A stretch of DNA of 64,000 nt from an uncultured Methylophaga sp. Lineage in GTDB: Bacteria > Pseudomonadota > Gammaproteobacteria > Nitrosococcales > Methylophagaceae. Position 1 is the first letter of the stretch, and each line of letters starts with the position of its first letter. The notes beneath the pieces were generated by a model. That model had not been told where the DNA came from and made no database searches. It was given only the letters and a program-made list of their open reading frames with translations. Location of the stretch: positions 1 to 64,000 of the forward strand of contig NZ_CAMYKO010000001.1 of NCBI RefSeq assembly GCF_947259025.1. The letters run 5' to 3'. Position numbers and translations under genes: made by a program. Positions 15,785-24,768 of this stretch are shown here, piece by piece.

Positions 15785-16435
15785 ATGGACACGAGAAGAC
15801 GCAGAGAACCAGTCAGTAAAGATCAGGTATTTGATTTCATTGAGGCATATATGCAGGAACACAGTGTGATGCCCACCCAGCAGCTGATCATCGACAAGTT
15901 AGGCGGCTCACTTACAACGATAGGTAAGCATGTAAGAGAGTGGCAGCAAAGCGCCAAGAACCAAGTCAAAAGCATGATAGAAATGCCAGAACAAATCCGA
16001 GAGGCATCCCTAAAAGTGGGCGCCCAATGGTGGTCTATTGCTGAAAAGATGATGTCTGAGTCGATCCAAGTTGCCCAGGATTCGGCAGCCAAAGCTGTGG
16101 AACAGGCAAATCAAAATTATCACCTTTACCAAAATGAATGTGAGCAGCTCGAAAGCCTGGCTGAACGACTTCAGTCAGATTTAGATGAAGCTCTGACAGC
16201 ACTCAATCATAAAAACGTTGAGGTGTCTGAGATGAGAGAAAGGTTAATCAAGGCTGAACAGAAGAATGAGCATGATGCTGACACAATAAAGCGACTTAAT
16301 GAGGAGATTCTAAGAAGCAAAGAGCTTCAATCAGAGGCTGTCAAACAAGTAACTAGAATCTATGAAGAACGCCTCCTTGCTGCAGATGCACAGTTTGAGA
16401 AGCTGACCTCTAAACAACAACTGTCCAAGTTATGA
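15785..16435 (+). CDS. KfrA-like DNA-binding coiled-coil protein
   Basis: 216 aa from ATG 15785 (MDTRRRREPV), preferred over the track start at 15725 because AGGGA lies 7 nt upstream and the extension runs through the operator-like repeat. The N-terminal KfrA-type helix-turn-helix (VSKDQVFDFIEAYMQEH...LGGSLTTIGKHVREW, about 10-60) is followed by long alpha-helical coiled coil to the end. KfrA proteins are plasmid-type autorepressors that may form filaments; island relatives probably regulate or organise the element. It overlaps the HAD gene by 4 bp. Confidence 0.75.
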   Translation: MDTRRRREPVSKDQVFDFIEAYMQEHSVMPTQQLIIDKLGGSLTTIGKHVREWQQSAKNQVKSMIEMPEQIREASLKVGAQWWSIAEKMMSESIQVAQDSAAKAVEQANQNYHLYQNECEQLESLAERLQSDLDEALTALNHKNVEVSEMRERLIKAEQKNEHDADTIKRLNEEILRSKELQSEAVKQVTRIYEERLLAADAQFEKLTSKQQLSKL

Positions 16436-16884
16436 GTAACTTAATTCTCGCTCTTGACCTTGAGGGCGTACTCATTACCAACGCCATAAGTCAGTTTCCT
16501 CGCCCTGGATTGAGGCAGTTTTTAACGCAGTGTGAGGAAGTGTTTGGTCATGAGAATATCTGTATTTTTACAAAAGTACCTGAGAGACGGTTCAGGGTAA
16601 TAGCATCCACGCTGGTTAAGGAGAATAATGCACCCAGGTGGTTTGAAAACATCCGTTACATAGACTGGGTAGGAGAGCACAAAGATTTACGCTTTGTTCA
16701 TGACGATATTGAAAAAGTCATTATTGTTGATGATTACCCGCCATACATAAAGCAAACGCAAAAACACCGATTGATTCAGACACAAGAATACAAACAGCCA
16801 TATACCCACGCAATGCCAGATATTACCGATAAGGAGCTTGAATTTCTCGCAGAGAAACTAAAAGAACTGGTTTTGATGCAGTAA
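16432..16884 (+). CDS. HAD-superfamily protein (small phosphatase type)
   Basis: 150 aa. Motif I appears as LALDLEGVLI (first Asp kept, the usual second Asp is Glu), motif II likely IFTKVPER and motif IV VIIVDDYPPY, in the order of small NIF/SCP-like HAD phosphatases. There is no cap domain. The DxE change may weaken phosphatase activity. Translationally coupled to the KfrA-like gene through an ATGA overlap. Confidence 0.6.
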   Translation: MSNLILALDLEGVLITNAISQFPRPGLRQFLTQCEEVFGHENICIFTKVPERRFRVIASTLVKENNAPRWFENIRYIDWVGEHKDLRFVHDDIEKVIIVDDYPPYIKQTQKHRLIQTQEYKQPYTHAMPDITDKELEFLAEKLKELVLMQ

Positions 16885-16993
16885 TGAATTCCAAATCAGC
16901 TTCACAGCTCATTAGCGACTTGTGAGGGATGCGTAGCCAGAAACAAAAATTGAGAAAACGAATCATGGAATAAAGTTGCTAGACTTAAACACT

Positions 16994-17590
16994 TTAATTC
17001 TTCTCCATCCACTTGAAATACTCAGGAAGAGTACTTTGGTCAAACAAAATTGAATGGTCATAAGTATCAGTAACTACTCTTAATTGCTTATCAATGTCGG
17101 TCCCTAGCCTTTCTAAAAGCATATTTATTATTCGACAAAACCGATCTACTGAGTCATTAATCGGGACTTTTCTGGTTGAACTATTTTGGCCTTCATTTTC
17201 AAGCAAAGCGATGTTAGAGAGGCTCTTTTCAAGCAACCTATTCAGGTGCTCATTTTCCTTTCGAAGCTCACGAATCTCAAGCTGTGCTGATAGAAGATTG
17301 TTTTGGGCTCCTTTATTTTTTTGAGTAACGACATATCCACTATCTGACATGAACTGTTCGATAAGACGCCCATACACCTTACTTCTCAAGATTGTAGTAT
17401 TAGAACAGGGCTTACCCTCAACTTCGGAAATTTTTTCGGCAAGCAGCTTACTGATCGCTGTTCGGTTATCTGGCTTGATTTTTGCGTTTAACAATTGATT
17501 TAACATTTTCGTTATAACTGCAGCGCGGGCTCGAGTTTGCTCATTCTGCTTTGCATGCATTGCTTCAGTTTTTCTGCGTAATGTGCTCAC
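16994..17590 (-). CDS. gmtX: Gamma-mobile-trio protein GmtX
   Basis: 198 aa from a GTG start that shares GTGA with the gmtZ stop; a GGGGGAGG ribosome site lies 7 nt upstream, so this start is better than the track start at 17614. The N-terminus is basic and helical (STLRRKTEAMHAKQNEQTRA), the middle has a possible helix-turn-helix, and residues 110-145 form a coiled coil (LRKENEHLNRLLEK). The size and place as third gene behind two recombinases match GmtX; Tn554 TnpC plays a similar part. Role in mobilisation is known for the system, but its mechanism is not. Confidence 0.7.
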   Translation of the reverse strand: MSTLRRKTEAMHAKQNEQTRARAAVITKMLNQLLNAKIKPDNRTAISKLLAEKISEVEGKPCSNTTILRSKVYGRLIEQFMSDSGYVVTQKNKGAQNNLLSAQLEIRELRKENEHLNRLLEKSLSNIALLENEGQNSSTRKVPINDSVDRFCRIINMLLERLGTDIDKQLRVVTDTYDHSILFDQSTLPEYFKWMEKN

Positions 17591-20500
17591 TTGAGAGCCT
17601 CCCCCCATAACCAACTATTGAAATTGTTAGATAGTCGCTGCAAATGTTTGGGATGTGAATCATCTAGTAACCTTTTGACATCCTCACTGGAGATTTTGTG
17701 CATGCCCGCAACTTTCTGAAGAAGTGCTATTGAAATTTCTAGAGGGTTAATATCAGGAACCTCATAGTCATCAGCTTCAATCTGTCTGAGAATCTTTCGA
17801 CTTAATTTTTGAGCGGCACGCTTGAGATAGCCGCTTTGTAAAGTTGGACTAGACTGAACCTCCATAAGCCTGGCGTACAATTCTTCGCCATTAGAGAGGT
17901 TACTGATACTTTTGAGTGTCCGTTTTACCTCATCAAGACCATCATCCAGAACAATAAAACCTTGCTCATCCTGGGATGCGATTCTTATAAATTCATACCT
18001 CGAATGCCAACTGGCAGCCTGCTCACACTCATGGACACGCTGCTTGATAAGCACTGAGCGTTGACTGTTGCTAATTTTCAAGTCTGCGATTTGGCTATTA
18101 AGCTCCTGAATATTATCAGCATGGAACCTTATTTGAGCTGCAATGGCAACTAGGTCACTTGGGGTTGAGACAGCAATTGGACACAAGCCACAATCTTTCT
18201 TGCCAAGTTGATCCAATATAACCTTGGGGCACTCATTACCGTAGATACAAATGTGCGTAGCATTGACTGCGATGTCATTAGGATTGACTTGCTCTGGCAG
18301 TTCTTCATGATTTAATTTTTTTACAGAGAGACGAAAGCCACCGAGCCCCTCCAACCCTCGTTCCATGAATACTTTTCGTACATGGTCTTCATTTTTTAAT
18401 AAGCTTTGAACGCTGGCGACTGTTGGCATTTCTGAGGATATTTGCCCCTTGATCTCCATAGCTCTCTCATATCGCTCTGGCGTTGCTTCCATGTAATACT
18501 CGACTGTAGCTTTAGTTTGCCCTGTCATTATCCCACCAACAAATTCAGCTCCAAGAATGAGTCCAAGATGAGTATCAAGCGTTTTTCTGAGTGAGTGAGG
18601 CGTGATCAACGTTCGAGGAGCTACCGGTGTGAAATAGGCACTTCTCTCTCCAAGAATGTGAAGAGCGTAATCATCAAAGCCAGTATCAAACAACATGGCC
18701 TTTGTTTCTGGTGTCCTTGTAGCGGTTTGTTTGTGCTTGATTGGTGCAAGGAATACGTGAGATCCCACTTGTGAGACTTTATTAGGACCCAGTTGGTGCT
18801 CAAAATCATAGAGCAATTGAGTCAGTAAGCCTGAGGCGACATTGTCATAGTTGTTATTACTATGCCCAACACCAAGAAAAGGAACCAACTCACCCCATTT
18901 TGAGTTTTCAGAGCCTTTGTACTGAATGGCTTTTTTTGGCGAGTTTGCCAATTCAGCTCTCAGGCCCTCAAACCTCTTAAGCAGGTTATATGTTCGTCGT
19001 TTAACAACTGATTTAAATACCCCCTCTTTTACTTTATCAGTCGATACGACTATATCTGCACACTCTCTTTTATTATCAATTTGATCGTTATCCCAAATAG
19101 AGTCCTCTAACCACATAGTGTTGGATAAACGCAGTCCAGATGACGCCATTATGGTCAGTGCTAATGCATATTGCGGTGCTAGGACTAATTGCCCATCTAA
19201 TGTTTTCGTTCTAGGAAGATACAGTGGTAATGTTATTCCCAGTTCTAATTCATAATCTAGGGCCTTTATCGTCCCGGATAACTCCACCCCAATCGGACCT
19301 TGGTGGGGAATAGTACATCTTTCATCGATCATCGACAGAAGCTTTTCAGAAAAGGAATTGAGGTATTCTGAAAATAGAAGCCAATAATCAATTTCGAATA
19401 TCGCCTTACTGCTTTTACCCCTATAAGATGGAGCCTTAATAGACCTTGCTACGGTTTCGTCTATAGGATTATGCTTTATTTCGAATCCTTTTATGCCAAC
19501 GTACTTAACCAAGCAATAATCAAAGTACTTTCTGACCCTATGCATTTTTGCTTGTAATGTATGCTCATTAGCGCTTGAGTTTATTATTTTAAAAAATCTC
19601 ATAAACGAGATTGGATAAACACCAAACTTCCCATAGAGGCTCTGGTTAACAATTTCACTCGTTGATATAAAGATGGCCGAGAAAAAGAGGCTTGGACAAC
19701 TTGGAAATGAGTATGGAAGATCTTTGTGTGAATCAAAAAACCAACTTAGGTAAGAGAACAGATAAATATTAAGATCTCTCAATGCTGAGCGAGCATTTTT
19801 ACGGGTGCCTTCCTCTCGTAATGACTCGATATATTCTAGCTCGCTCATCACCCAAGGGTTTTCAGCCATTGTCTCAGCTAGCCGGTGAGGTCTATATCTT
19901 GATAACTCAACAGTGTTGATCGACCACTCATCCTCTTCGTAAGAAATGCTCTCGGTTCGCTTTTTTGTGACAAGGTAAGTGGATTTTTCTAAGCCAGACG
20001 TTCCAAAGAGCTCAGGCATTCGAATATGTTCAAAATTAGCTTTATCTTCAATTCTGTGGTCTATCTCATCATGACAAACATCAAGATCACTTACTGAACT
20101 AATCCCCGGACTTGCATACCCTACAATTAGGCTGAAATCTATTTTTGATCCTAACTCATTGAGTACAGGAACGAGCCTCCCCCACGGCAGAGCAGCTTCG
20201 TAGGGAACTAAGCGCCTATAATCAATAAAAGATGAGGTTTTCAGCTCCCCAAATGAAGTAGCATTTGTGCGCAATGCAACTTTTCGCCAACAATTGACGA
20301 TATTTCCCAGGTTTCGATAATTCTCGGAGGATAAATATTTATCAAATGACGACCTCCACTCATCAGGTATCGCGTATGCATATTCAGAGGAGGTTTTTGG
20401 GCTTCTGAAAAGAATAAAGAACTTCTGAAATTGGGGGAAAACGGACCAAAGTTTCGAACTCATAAGTTCGTGACTTACAAAATCAGTCAGAGGGAGGTCA

Positions 20501-20904
20501 TTAGTCTTTAGAACAAGTATCCCCTCATTCACTAAGAAGTGAAGTAGAAGGTCAATACACTGATTAATGAGTGAGTGGATGCGCTTAATAGGCTTGGATT
20601 TCAATGATGTGTAGTTCACTTGACGAGAGATGTTTCTTTTTAGGTAATCACTGGTCAACTCATCTTTTTTTCTACATTCAGGGTTACTTGTTTTCCTAAA
20701 ACTTAAGAGATTGATGAGTCTTCTTGACTTACCAGGCTCTGTTTCAGTTGATATATGTTGGAGTTCATTTTTGACATGAATGGCTATTGAAGAGAACGAT
20801 GGAACTGAGATATCGACACTTTCCGCGTTACTCAAGAACGAAATCGAAGCCTGTATTACAGTGTCAGAATCATGGATTTCAAAGTCTCTAATTTCAGAGT
20901 TCAT
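17587..20904 (-). CDS. gmtZ: Gamma-mobile-trio integrase-like protein GmtZ
   Basis: 1105 aa. The second half holds a tyrosine-recombinase catalytic domain: Arg in SSGLRLSNTMW, HSLRKT and a candidate nucleophile in TVEYYMEATPE. A cysteine group (CIYGNECPK...KKDCGLCPI, about residues 890-920) follows, then helical coiled coil. The first 500 residues are unrecognised and probably bind DNA or the partners. Starts with a 4-bp ATGA overlap with gmtY and ends overlapping gmtX, so the three are translated together. Layout and sizes fit the Gamma-Mobile-Trio family, needed together with GmtY and GmtX for island movement. Confidence 0.75.
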   Translation of the reverse strand: MNSEIRDFEIHDSDTVIQASISFLSNAESVDISVPSFSSIAIHVKNELQHISTETEPGKSRRLINLLSFRKTSNPECRKKDELTSDYLKRNISRQVNYTSLKSKPIKRIHSLINQCIDLLLHFLVNEGILVLKTNDLPLTDFVSHELMSSKLWSVFPQFQKFFILFRSPKTSSEYAYAIPDEWRSSFDKYLSSENYRNLGNIVNCWRKVALRTNATSFGELKTSSFIDYRRLVPYEAALPWGRLVPVLNELGSKIDFSLIVGYASPGISSVSDLDVCHDEIDHRIEDKANFEHIRMPELFGTSGLEKSTYLVTKKRTESISYEEDEWSINTVELSRYRPHRLAETMAENPWVMSELEYIESLREEGTRKNARSALRDLNIYLFSYLSWFFDSHKDLPYSFPSCPSLFFSAIFISTSEIVNQSLYGKFGVYPISFMRFFKIINSSANEHTLQAKMHRVRKYFDYCLVKYVGIKGFEIKHNPIDETVARSIKAPSYRGKSSKAIFEIDYWLLFSEYLNSFSEKLLSMIDERCTIPHQGPIGVELSGTIKALDYELELGITLPLYLPRTKTLDGQLVLAPQYALALTIMASSGLRLSNTMWLEDSIWDNDQIDNKRECADIVVSTDKVKEGVFKSVVKRRTYNLLKRFEGLRAELANSPKKAIQYKGSENSKWGELVPFLGVGHSNNNYDNVASGLLTQLLYDFEHQLGPNKVSQVGSHVFLAPIKHKQTATRTPETKAMLFDTGFDDYALHILGERSAYFTPVAPRTLITPHSLRKTLDTHLGLILGAEFVGGIMTGQTKATVEYYMEATPERYERAMEIKGQISSEMPTVASVQSLLKNEDHVRKVFMERGLEGLGGFRLSVKKLNHEELPEQVNPNDIAVNATHICIYGNECPKVILDQLGKKDCGLCPIAVSTPSDLVAIAAQIRFHADNIQELNSQIADLKISNSQRSVLIKQRVHECEQAASWHSRYEFIRIASQDEQGFIVLDDGLDEVKRTLKSISNLSNGEELYARLMEVQSSPTLQSGYLKRAAQKLSRKILRQIEADDYEVPDINPLEISIALLQKVAGMHKISSEDVKRLLDDSHPKHLQRLSNNFNSWLWGEALK

Positions 20905-22334
20905 CCACTAAATTCCTGTCCCACTGACGAAATCTTGGTCAATGCAGTATGTATTTGCTCCAGTAGCAAATCATTACTGACAGCATCATCAATACTCAAA
21001 CCTTCGCCAGTTACGAGCTTATTAAACCTTTCAAGCTCCCCTCGCACCTTTTCTTTGTCATTTTTTGCGTAGTGTGAGGTTGTCTTAATTGATGCATGCC
21101 CCATCATGATTTGGACAACCTCAAGAGGTAGTCCTGCACCATAGCTAGTGGGCAAGAAATTAACTACAAAAACCCCGTACATGTGTCTCAAAGAATGAAC
21201 CGTGTACCTAGTTACACCAGCTCTTTCAGCAGCTTTTTTAAAAGCTTTATTGTATGTATTCGCGTTGCTTATGAGATAGCATGGCTCTCCTAAAACATTC
21301 TTTTCTAATTTTACAAAAAGGACTGAGTGCGAAGTCACCGGACGTTCATGGTCCAAATAATGCCTTAGTGACTTAAAGAAAATAGAACGAAATGGCTCGA
21401 TAAAAAATGTTTCTTTCGTTTTCCTACCTTTGTGAGCCAAGCGAGAATTATGACCTTTCTTTAGCGGAAACTTATCAATTCTTGTGTTTGGATCAATCAC
21501 ATACACTTTTTCATCAATTGGCAGGACATCTTCCATTAAGATTGTGTAAGCCTCACTTATGCGAATTCCAGTACCCATGAGCAGAGCCCATAAAGCTTGA
21601 TCTCTCGCTAACCTTGCATTGTTAAGAGTGTCTATAGAGCGCTCAATTGGAAACGCTTTTATTTCATCAACCTCATTCTCCCCCCCAGCTTTCTTGAACT
21701 TAAAGAAGGTAGAACTGATCAGTGATGGCCCCCCAGAAACAACTCCGGCCAAGAATGAATTGTGTAACAAAGCAAGGCGCTCATTTGACGAAATATTTCT
21801 CTTGGCCAGGAGATCCTTTGCAAAGATCTCTTTGGAATTAGTAACCTCGACCAACCCTAGCTGTGAAAGCTCAAGTTGAGTGCGTTGATAGCTCGCGCTT
21901 GATTTAATGAACTCATTCAGGGTAGATAACATTCTATTCTTGGAGCTTGAGCTTACAGGCGTCCAACCAAGACGATGAGAGACTTCTCTTACCAACTTGT
22001 TTGAAGACCTATCAGCCACCATAAGAAAATCGGGAAACACACTCACAACTCCGAATAATGGAGTAGTGTTTTCCACTAGCATGTCTTCAACAACCTCAGA
22101 AGAAGTGGTCAAGTAATTGAAAAACACGCTCAGGTCATATGCATAGGCATCAATTGAGTTGGGAGCACTACCTAAACTCTTTCTGTGACTCAAAAAATCA
22201 GTGAAGAAGGGAATGGTTTCCAGGGTTTTTAGGTGAATGAGCCTGTAGGCATTTCCACCAAAAATAGGATCTGGATATTTAACCATTCTCAGAGCTGGTG
22301 TTTTAAAGCCCATTAACGCGCGCATCCACAACAA
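20901..22334 (-). CDS. gmtY: Gamma-mobile-trio tyrosine recombinase GmtY
   Basis: 477 aa. A SAM-like core-binding region (about 40-110, SIDAYAYDLSVFFNYL) precedes a full catalytic set: Arg in GTGIRISEAY, Lys near KGRKTKE, HSLRHMYG, MGHASIKTTSHYA with the nucleophile Tyr. It should cut and rejoin DNA at the island ends. The start is TTG with AAAGG 7 nt upstream; ATG codons at residues 4 and 8 are alternatives. It is the first gene of the trio and begins 110 bp from the island tRNA-Arg, the usual distance for an integrase next to its attachment site. Confidence 0.8.
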   Translation of the reverse strand: MLWMRALMGFKTPALRMVKYPDPIFGGNAYRLIHLKTLETIPFFTDFLSHRKSLGSAPNSIDAYAYDLSVFFNYLTTSSEVVEDMLVENTTPLFGVVSVFPDFLMVADRSSNKLVREVSHRLGWTPVSSSSKNRMLSTLNEFIKSSASYQRTQLELSQLGLVEVTNSKEIFAKDLLAKRNISSNERLALLHNSFLAGVVSGGPSLISSTFFKFKKAGGENEVDEIKAFPIERSIDTLNNARLARDQALWALLMGTGIRISEAYTILMEDVLPIDEKVYVIDPNTRIDKFPLKKGHNSRLAHKGRKTKETFFIEPFRSIFFKSLRHYLDHERPVTSHSVLFVKLEKNVLGEPCYLISNANTYNKAFKKAAERAGVTRYTVHSLRHMYGVFVVNFLPTSYGAGLPLEVVQIMMGHASIKTTSHYAKNDKEKVRGELERFNKLVTGEGLSIDDAVSNDLLLEQIHTALTKISSVGQEFSG

Positions 22335-22360
22335 GGTCTACCTTTCACAGTAAACAGAGC

Positions 22361-22550
22361 TGCACCTTTCTGCAAGCGTTAAGCACAATTTGAAATAAAA
22401 TTAGTTAATTTCTGTTATGGAAATTACCTTTAAGTGCAGTTAAATGGCGGGGTGAGCGGAACTCGAATCCGCAACCTTGAGCTTAGGAGGCCCATGCTCT
22501 ATCCAATTGAGCTACCACCCCTTGAATTCATACTATACGCATGCACTTTA
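22361..22550. repeat. TGCAC(C/T)TT repeats around the island end
   Basis: TGCACCTTT at 22361, its inverted relative ACCTTTAAGTGCA at 22426-22438, and TGCACTTTA at 22542, with ACCTTT again at 22340. These short direct and inverted copies on both sides of the island tRNA could be arm-type binding sites for the recombinases. Their shortness keeps the call weak. Confidence 0.35.
22445..22521 (-). tRNA. tRNA-Arg(CCU), complete, island-borne
   Basis: A 77-nt cloverleaf with encoded CCA: acceptor GGGGTGG / TCACCCC, D-arm GCTC...GAGC, anticodon stem TGGGC / GCTCA with loop CTCCTAA (anticodon CCT), T-arm GCGGA-TTCGAGT-TCCGC. It has its own promoter straddling the island border (TAGACC, 17 bp, TATAGT, 11 bp before the gene). 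Its sequence differs strongly from the truncated host tRNA-Arg beside it, so it is not a simple reconstitution. Confidence 0.93.
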
Positions 22551-22572
22551 TAATGGTCTACTTAAGAACCTT

Positions 22573-22621
22573 GACCTTCCCCTTAGGAGGGGGATGCTCT
22601 ATCCAGCTGAGCTACGGGGAC
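22573..22621 (-). pseudogene. Truncated host tRNA-Arg(CCU), 5' 49 nt only
   Basis: GTCCCCGTAGCTCAGCTGGA continues through D-arm, anticodon stem TCCCC / GGGGA with loop CTCCTAA, and variable AGGTC, then homology ends: no T-arm (GTTCRA) or 3' acceptor follows. The intact promoter TATAAT remains 11 nt upstream. This marks the right border of the island at about 22,572. The missing 3' part, which should end with CGGGGAC plus discriminator and CCA, is expected at the other island end. Confidence 0.85.
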
Positions 22622-22632
22622 AGTGGCTGTGC

Positions 22633-22660
22633 ATTATAACAGGCGTTGATAAGGGCTTCG
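22633..22660 (-). promoter_or_regulatory. Promoter of the truncated tRNA-Arg
   Basis: A perfect TATAAT (ATTATA on the plus strand at 22633-22638) lies 11 nt before the truncated tRNA; the -35 region is weak (TTCGAA at about 18-bp spacing). Transcripts from here would run through the fragment into the island tRNA. Confidence 0.65.
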
Positions 22661-22852
22661 AATCAAGTTGAGCTCAACCGGTGACTAAGCGGCTGATCAT
22701 TAAAAAGGCTCATTTTCTGCGCTTCATGACCTTTTTGTAGAGTTTCTGGTGTCTGACTGTTGAAACGTCCACACCGAAATACCTCACCGATGTTGTCCTG
22801 TCGACTTGGATGTTAAAGTCTTCATAAATTCATAACGCGGTGAGTTCAGGCC

Positions 22853-24526
22853 ATGACAGATAAGCGAAAACATTCATCCCCAGTCGTCGACGGAACCGGT
22901 AAAGCACCGGCCAGAGCGATGTTAAGGGCGGTTGGTTTCAATGATGCTGATTTTCAAAAGCCTCAAATCGGCATCGCCTCGACCTGGAGCATGGTCACGC
23001 CCTGCAATATGCATATCAAGCAACTGGCTGATTTTGCCTGTGAGGGTGCTGACAAAGCAGGCGCTAAAGGGGTGATTTTTAACACCATCACCATTTCTGA
23101 CGGCATTGCTAATGGCACCATTGGCATGAAATATTCTTTGGTGTCGCGTGAGGTGATTGCCGACTCAATTGAGACGGTTGCCGGCTGTGAGGGCTTCGAT
23201 GGACTGGTCGCCATCGGTGGCTGCGATAAAAACATGCCTGGCTGCCTTATTGGCCTGGCCCGCTTAAACCGCCCATCGGTCTTTGTTTATGGTGGCACCA
23301 TCCAGCCTGGTGCTAACCACACTGATATCGTTTCTGTATTTGAGGCCGTGGGAAAACATGCACGCGGTGATATCTCAGCGGCGGAGTTAAAGCAGATTGA
23401 AGAAACGGCGATTCCCGGCGCCGGCTCCTGCGGTGGCATGTACACAGCTAATACCATGGCTTCAGCGATTGAAGCGCTGGGCATGAGTCTGCCCAACAGC
23501 TCTGCGCAGGAAGCAGTCTCTCCTTCAAAGGCTGAGGATTGCCGCCGGGCCGGCGCTGCCGTGATGGCATTGCTGGAACAGGACATCAAACCCGCCGATA
23601 TCATGACCCGGCAGGCCTTTGAGAATGCCATTACCACGTTAATCGCACTGGGTGGCTCGACCAATGCGGTTTTGCATCTATTAGGTATGGCCCATGCCGT
23701 GGATGTGGATCTCAGCCTGGATGATTTTGCCCGTATTGGGCGTCGTGTCCCGGTATTGGCGGACTTACGTCCCAGCGGCAAATACATGATGTCGGAACTC
23801 ATTGCCATCGGCGGTATTCAGCCCTTGATGAAAAGCCTGCTAGACCGGGGACTGCTTCATGGTGATTGTCTGACAGTGACCGGCAAAACCCTGGCAGAGA
23901 ATCTGGCTGGTGTTGCGCCCTACCCAGCTGATCAAAACATTATTCGCCCCTTTGACCAGCCCATTAAAAAAGACAGCCATTTAGTCATTCTCAAGGGAAA
24001 TCTGGCACCAGAGGGCGCCGTCGCGAAAATTAGCGGTAAAGAAGGCTTACGGTTTACCGGTAAAGCCCGGGTATTTCACTCTGAAGAAGAGGCGCAACGG
24101 GATATTCTCAATGGCACCGTCGTAAAAGGGGATGTCATCGTTATCCGCTATGAAGGTCCCAAAGGCGGGCCGGGCATGCGGGAAATGCTCAGCCCCACTT
24201 CTGCCGTTATTGGTAAAGGCCTGGGTAACGATGTGGCCCTGATCACCGACGGCCGTTTCTCTGGCGGCAGCCACGGCTTTGTGGTTGGGCACATCACCCC
24301 CGAAGCTTTTGATGGCGGTCCGATTGCACTGGTTGAGAATGGTGATGAAATAACCATAGACGCCGAAAACGCTGTCATGCAGCTTCATCTGAGCGATACA
24401 GAAATACAACAAAGACGCGAAGCCTGGCAGCCTGTTCCACCGCGCTACACACGCGGTGTGCTGGCGAAATACGCCAAAACGGTCTCCTCTGCCTCTGAAG
24501 GTGCCGTCACCGATAAAAATCTGTGA
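22853..24526 (+). CDS. ilvD: Dihydroxy-acid dehydratase IlvD
   Basis: 557 aa, the shorter IlvD/Edd class. It converts 2,3-dihydroxy-3-methylbutanoate and its homologue into the 2-oxo acids before valine, leucine and isoleucine, in the cytoplasm. Fe-S cluster cysteines are visible in [16 protein letters not shown] and [13 protein letters not shown]; the last block is the family signature. C-terminal [12 protein letters not shown] and [10 protein letters not shown] are also typical. First core gene beside the island; no attenuator is evident in its 230-bp leader. Confidence 0.95.
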   Translation: MTDKRKHSSPVVDGTGKAPARAMLRAVGFNDADFQKPQIGIASTWSMVTPCNMHIKQLADFACEGADKAGAKGVIFNTITISDGIANGTIGMKYSLVSREVIADSIETVAGCEGFDGLVAIGGCDKNMPGCLIGLARLNRPSVFVYGGTIQPGANHTDIVSVFEAVGKHARGDISAAELKQIEETAIPGAGSCGGMYTANTMASAIEALGMSLPNSSAQEAVSPSKAEDCRRAGAAVMALLEQDIKPADIMTRQAFENAITTLIALGGSTNAVLHLLGMAHAVDVDLSLDDFARIGRRVPVLADLRPSGKYMMSELIAIGGIQPLMKSLLDRGLLHGDCLTVTGKTLAENLAGVAPYPADQNIIRPFDQPIKKDSHLVILKGNLAPEGAVAKISGKEGLRFTGKARVFHSEEEAQRDILNGTVVKGDVIVIRYEGPKGGPGMREMLSPTSAVIGKGLGNDVALITDGRFSGGSHGFVVGHITPEAFDGGPIALVENGDEITIDAENAVMQLHLSDTEIQQRREAWQPVPPRYTRGVLAKYAKTVSSASEGAVTDKNL

Positions 24527-24768
24527 GCAAGCGGCAAGCGATGCATCATCTGTAGAGATTCAAGGTGACTCTGGAAGCTATTTCAGTCGCCCCCCTGAAC
24601 TTATAACTCAACGAAAACCTGCATTAATACGCATGTTTGATAGCTATTTGATCGTCAAAAAACATGTTTGCAACAAAAAAGTCGTCTCTGTTACGTTGAC
24701 CCATTTTTTGGCCTTCCATTGTGTGGCGCCATAGGGAAATGAATCACGGTTAAAAGGAGGCGCGTATC

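Noticed and set aside
15647-15862. 71-aa minus-strand ORF over the KfrA-like promoter
   Set aside because: No family resemblance; it lies across the operator and the start of a convincing plus-strand gene.
22573-22621. Second functional tRNA-Arg
   Set aside because: T-arm and 3' acceptor are missing, so it cannot fold into a full tRNA.
23287-23808. 173-aa minus-strand ORF within ilvD
   Set aside because: It is antisense to the conserved ilvD core and lacks protein-family features.
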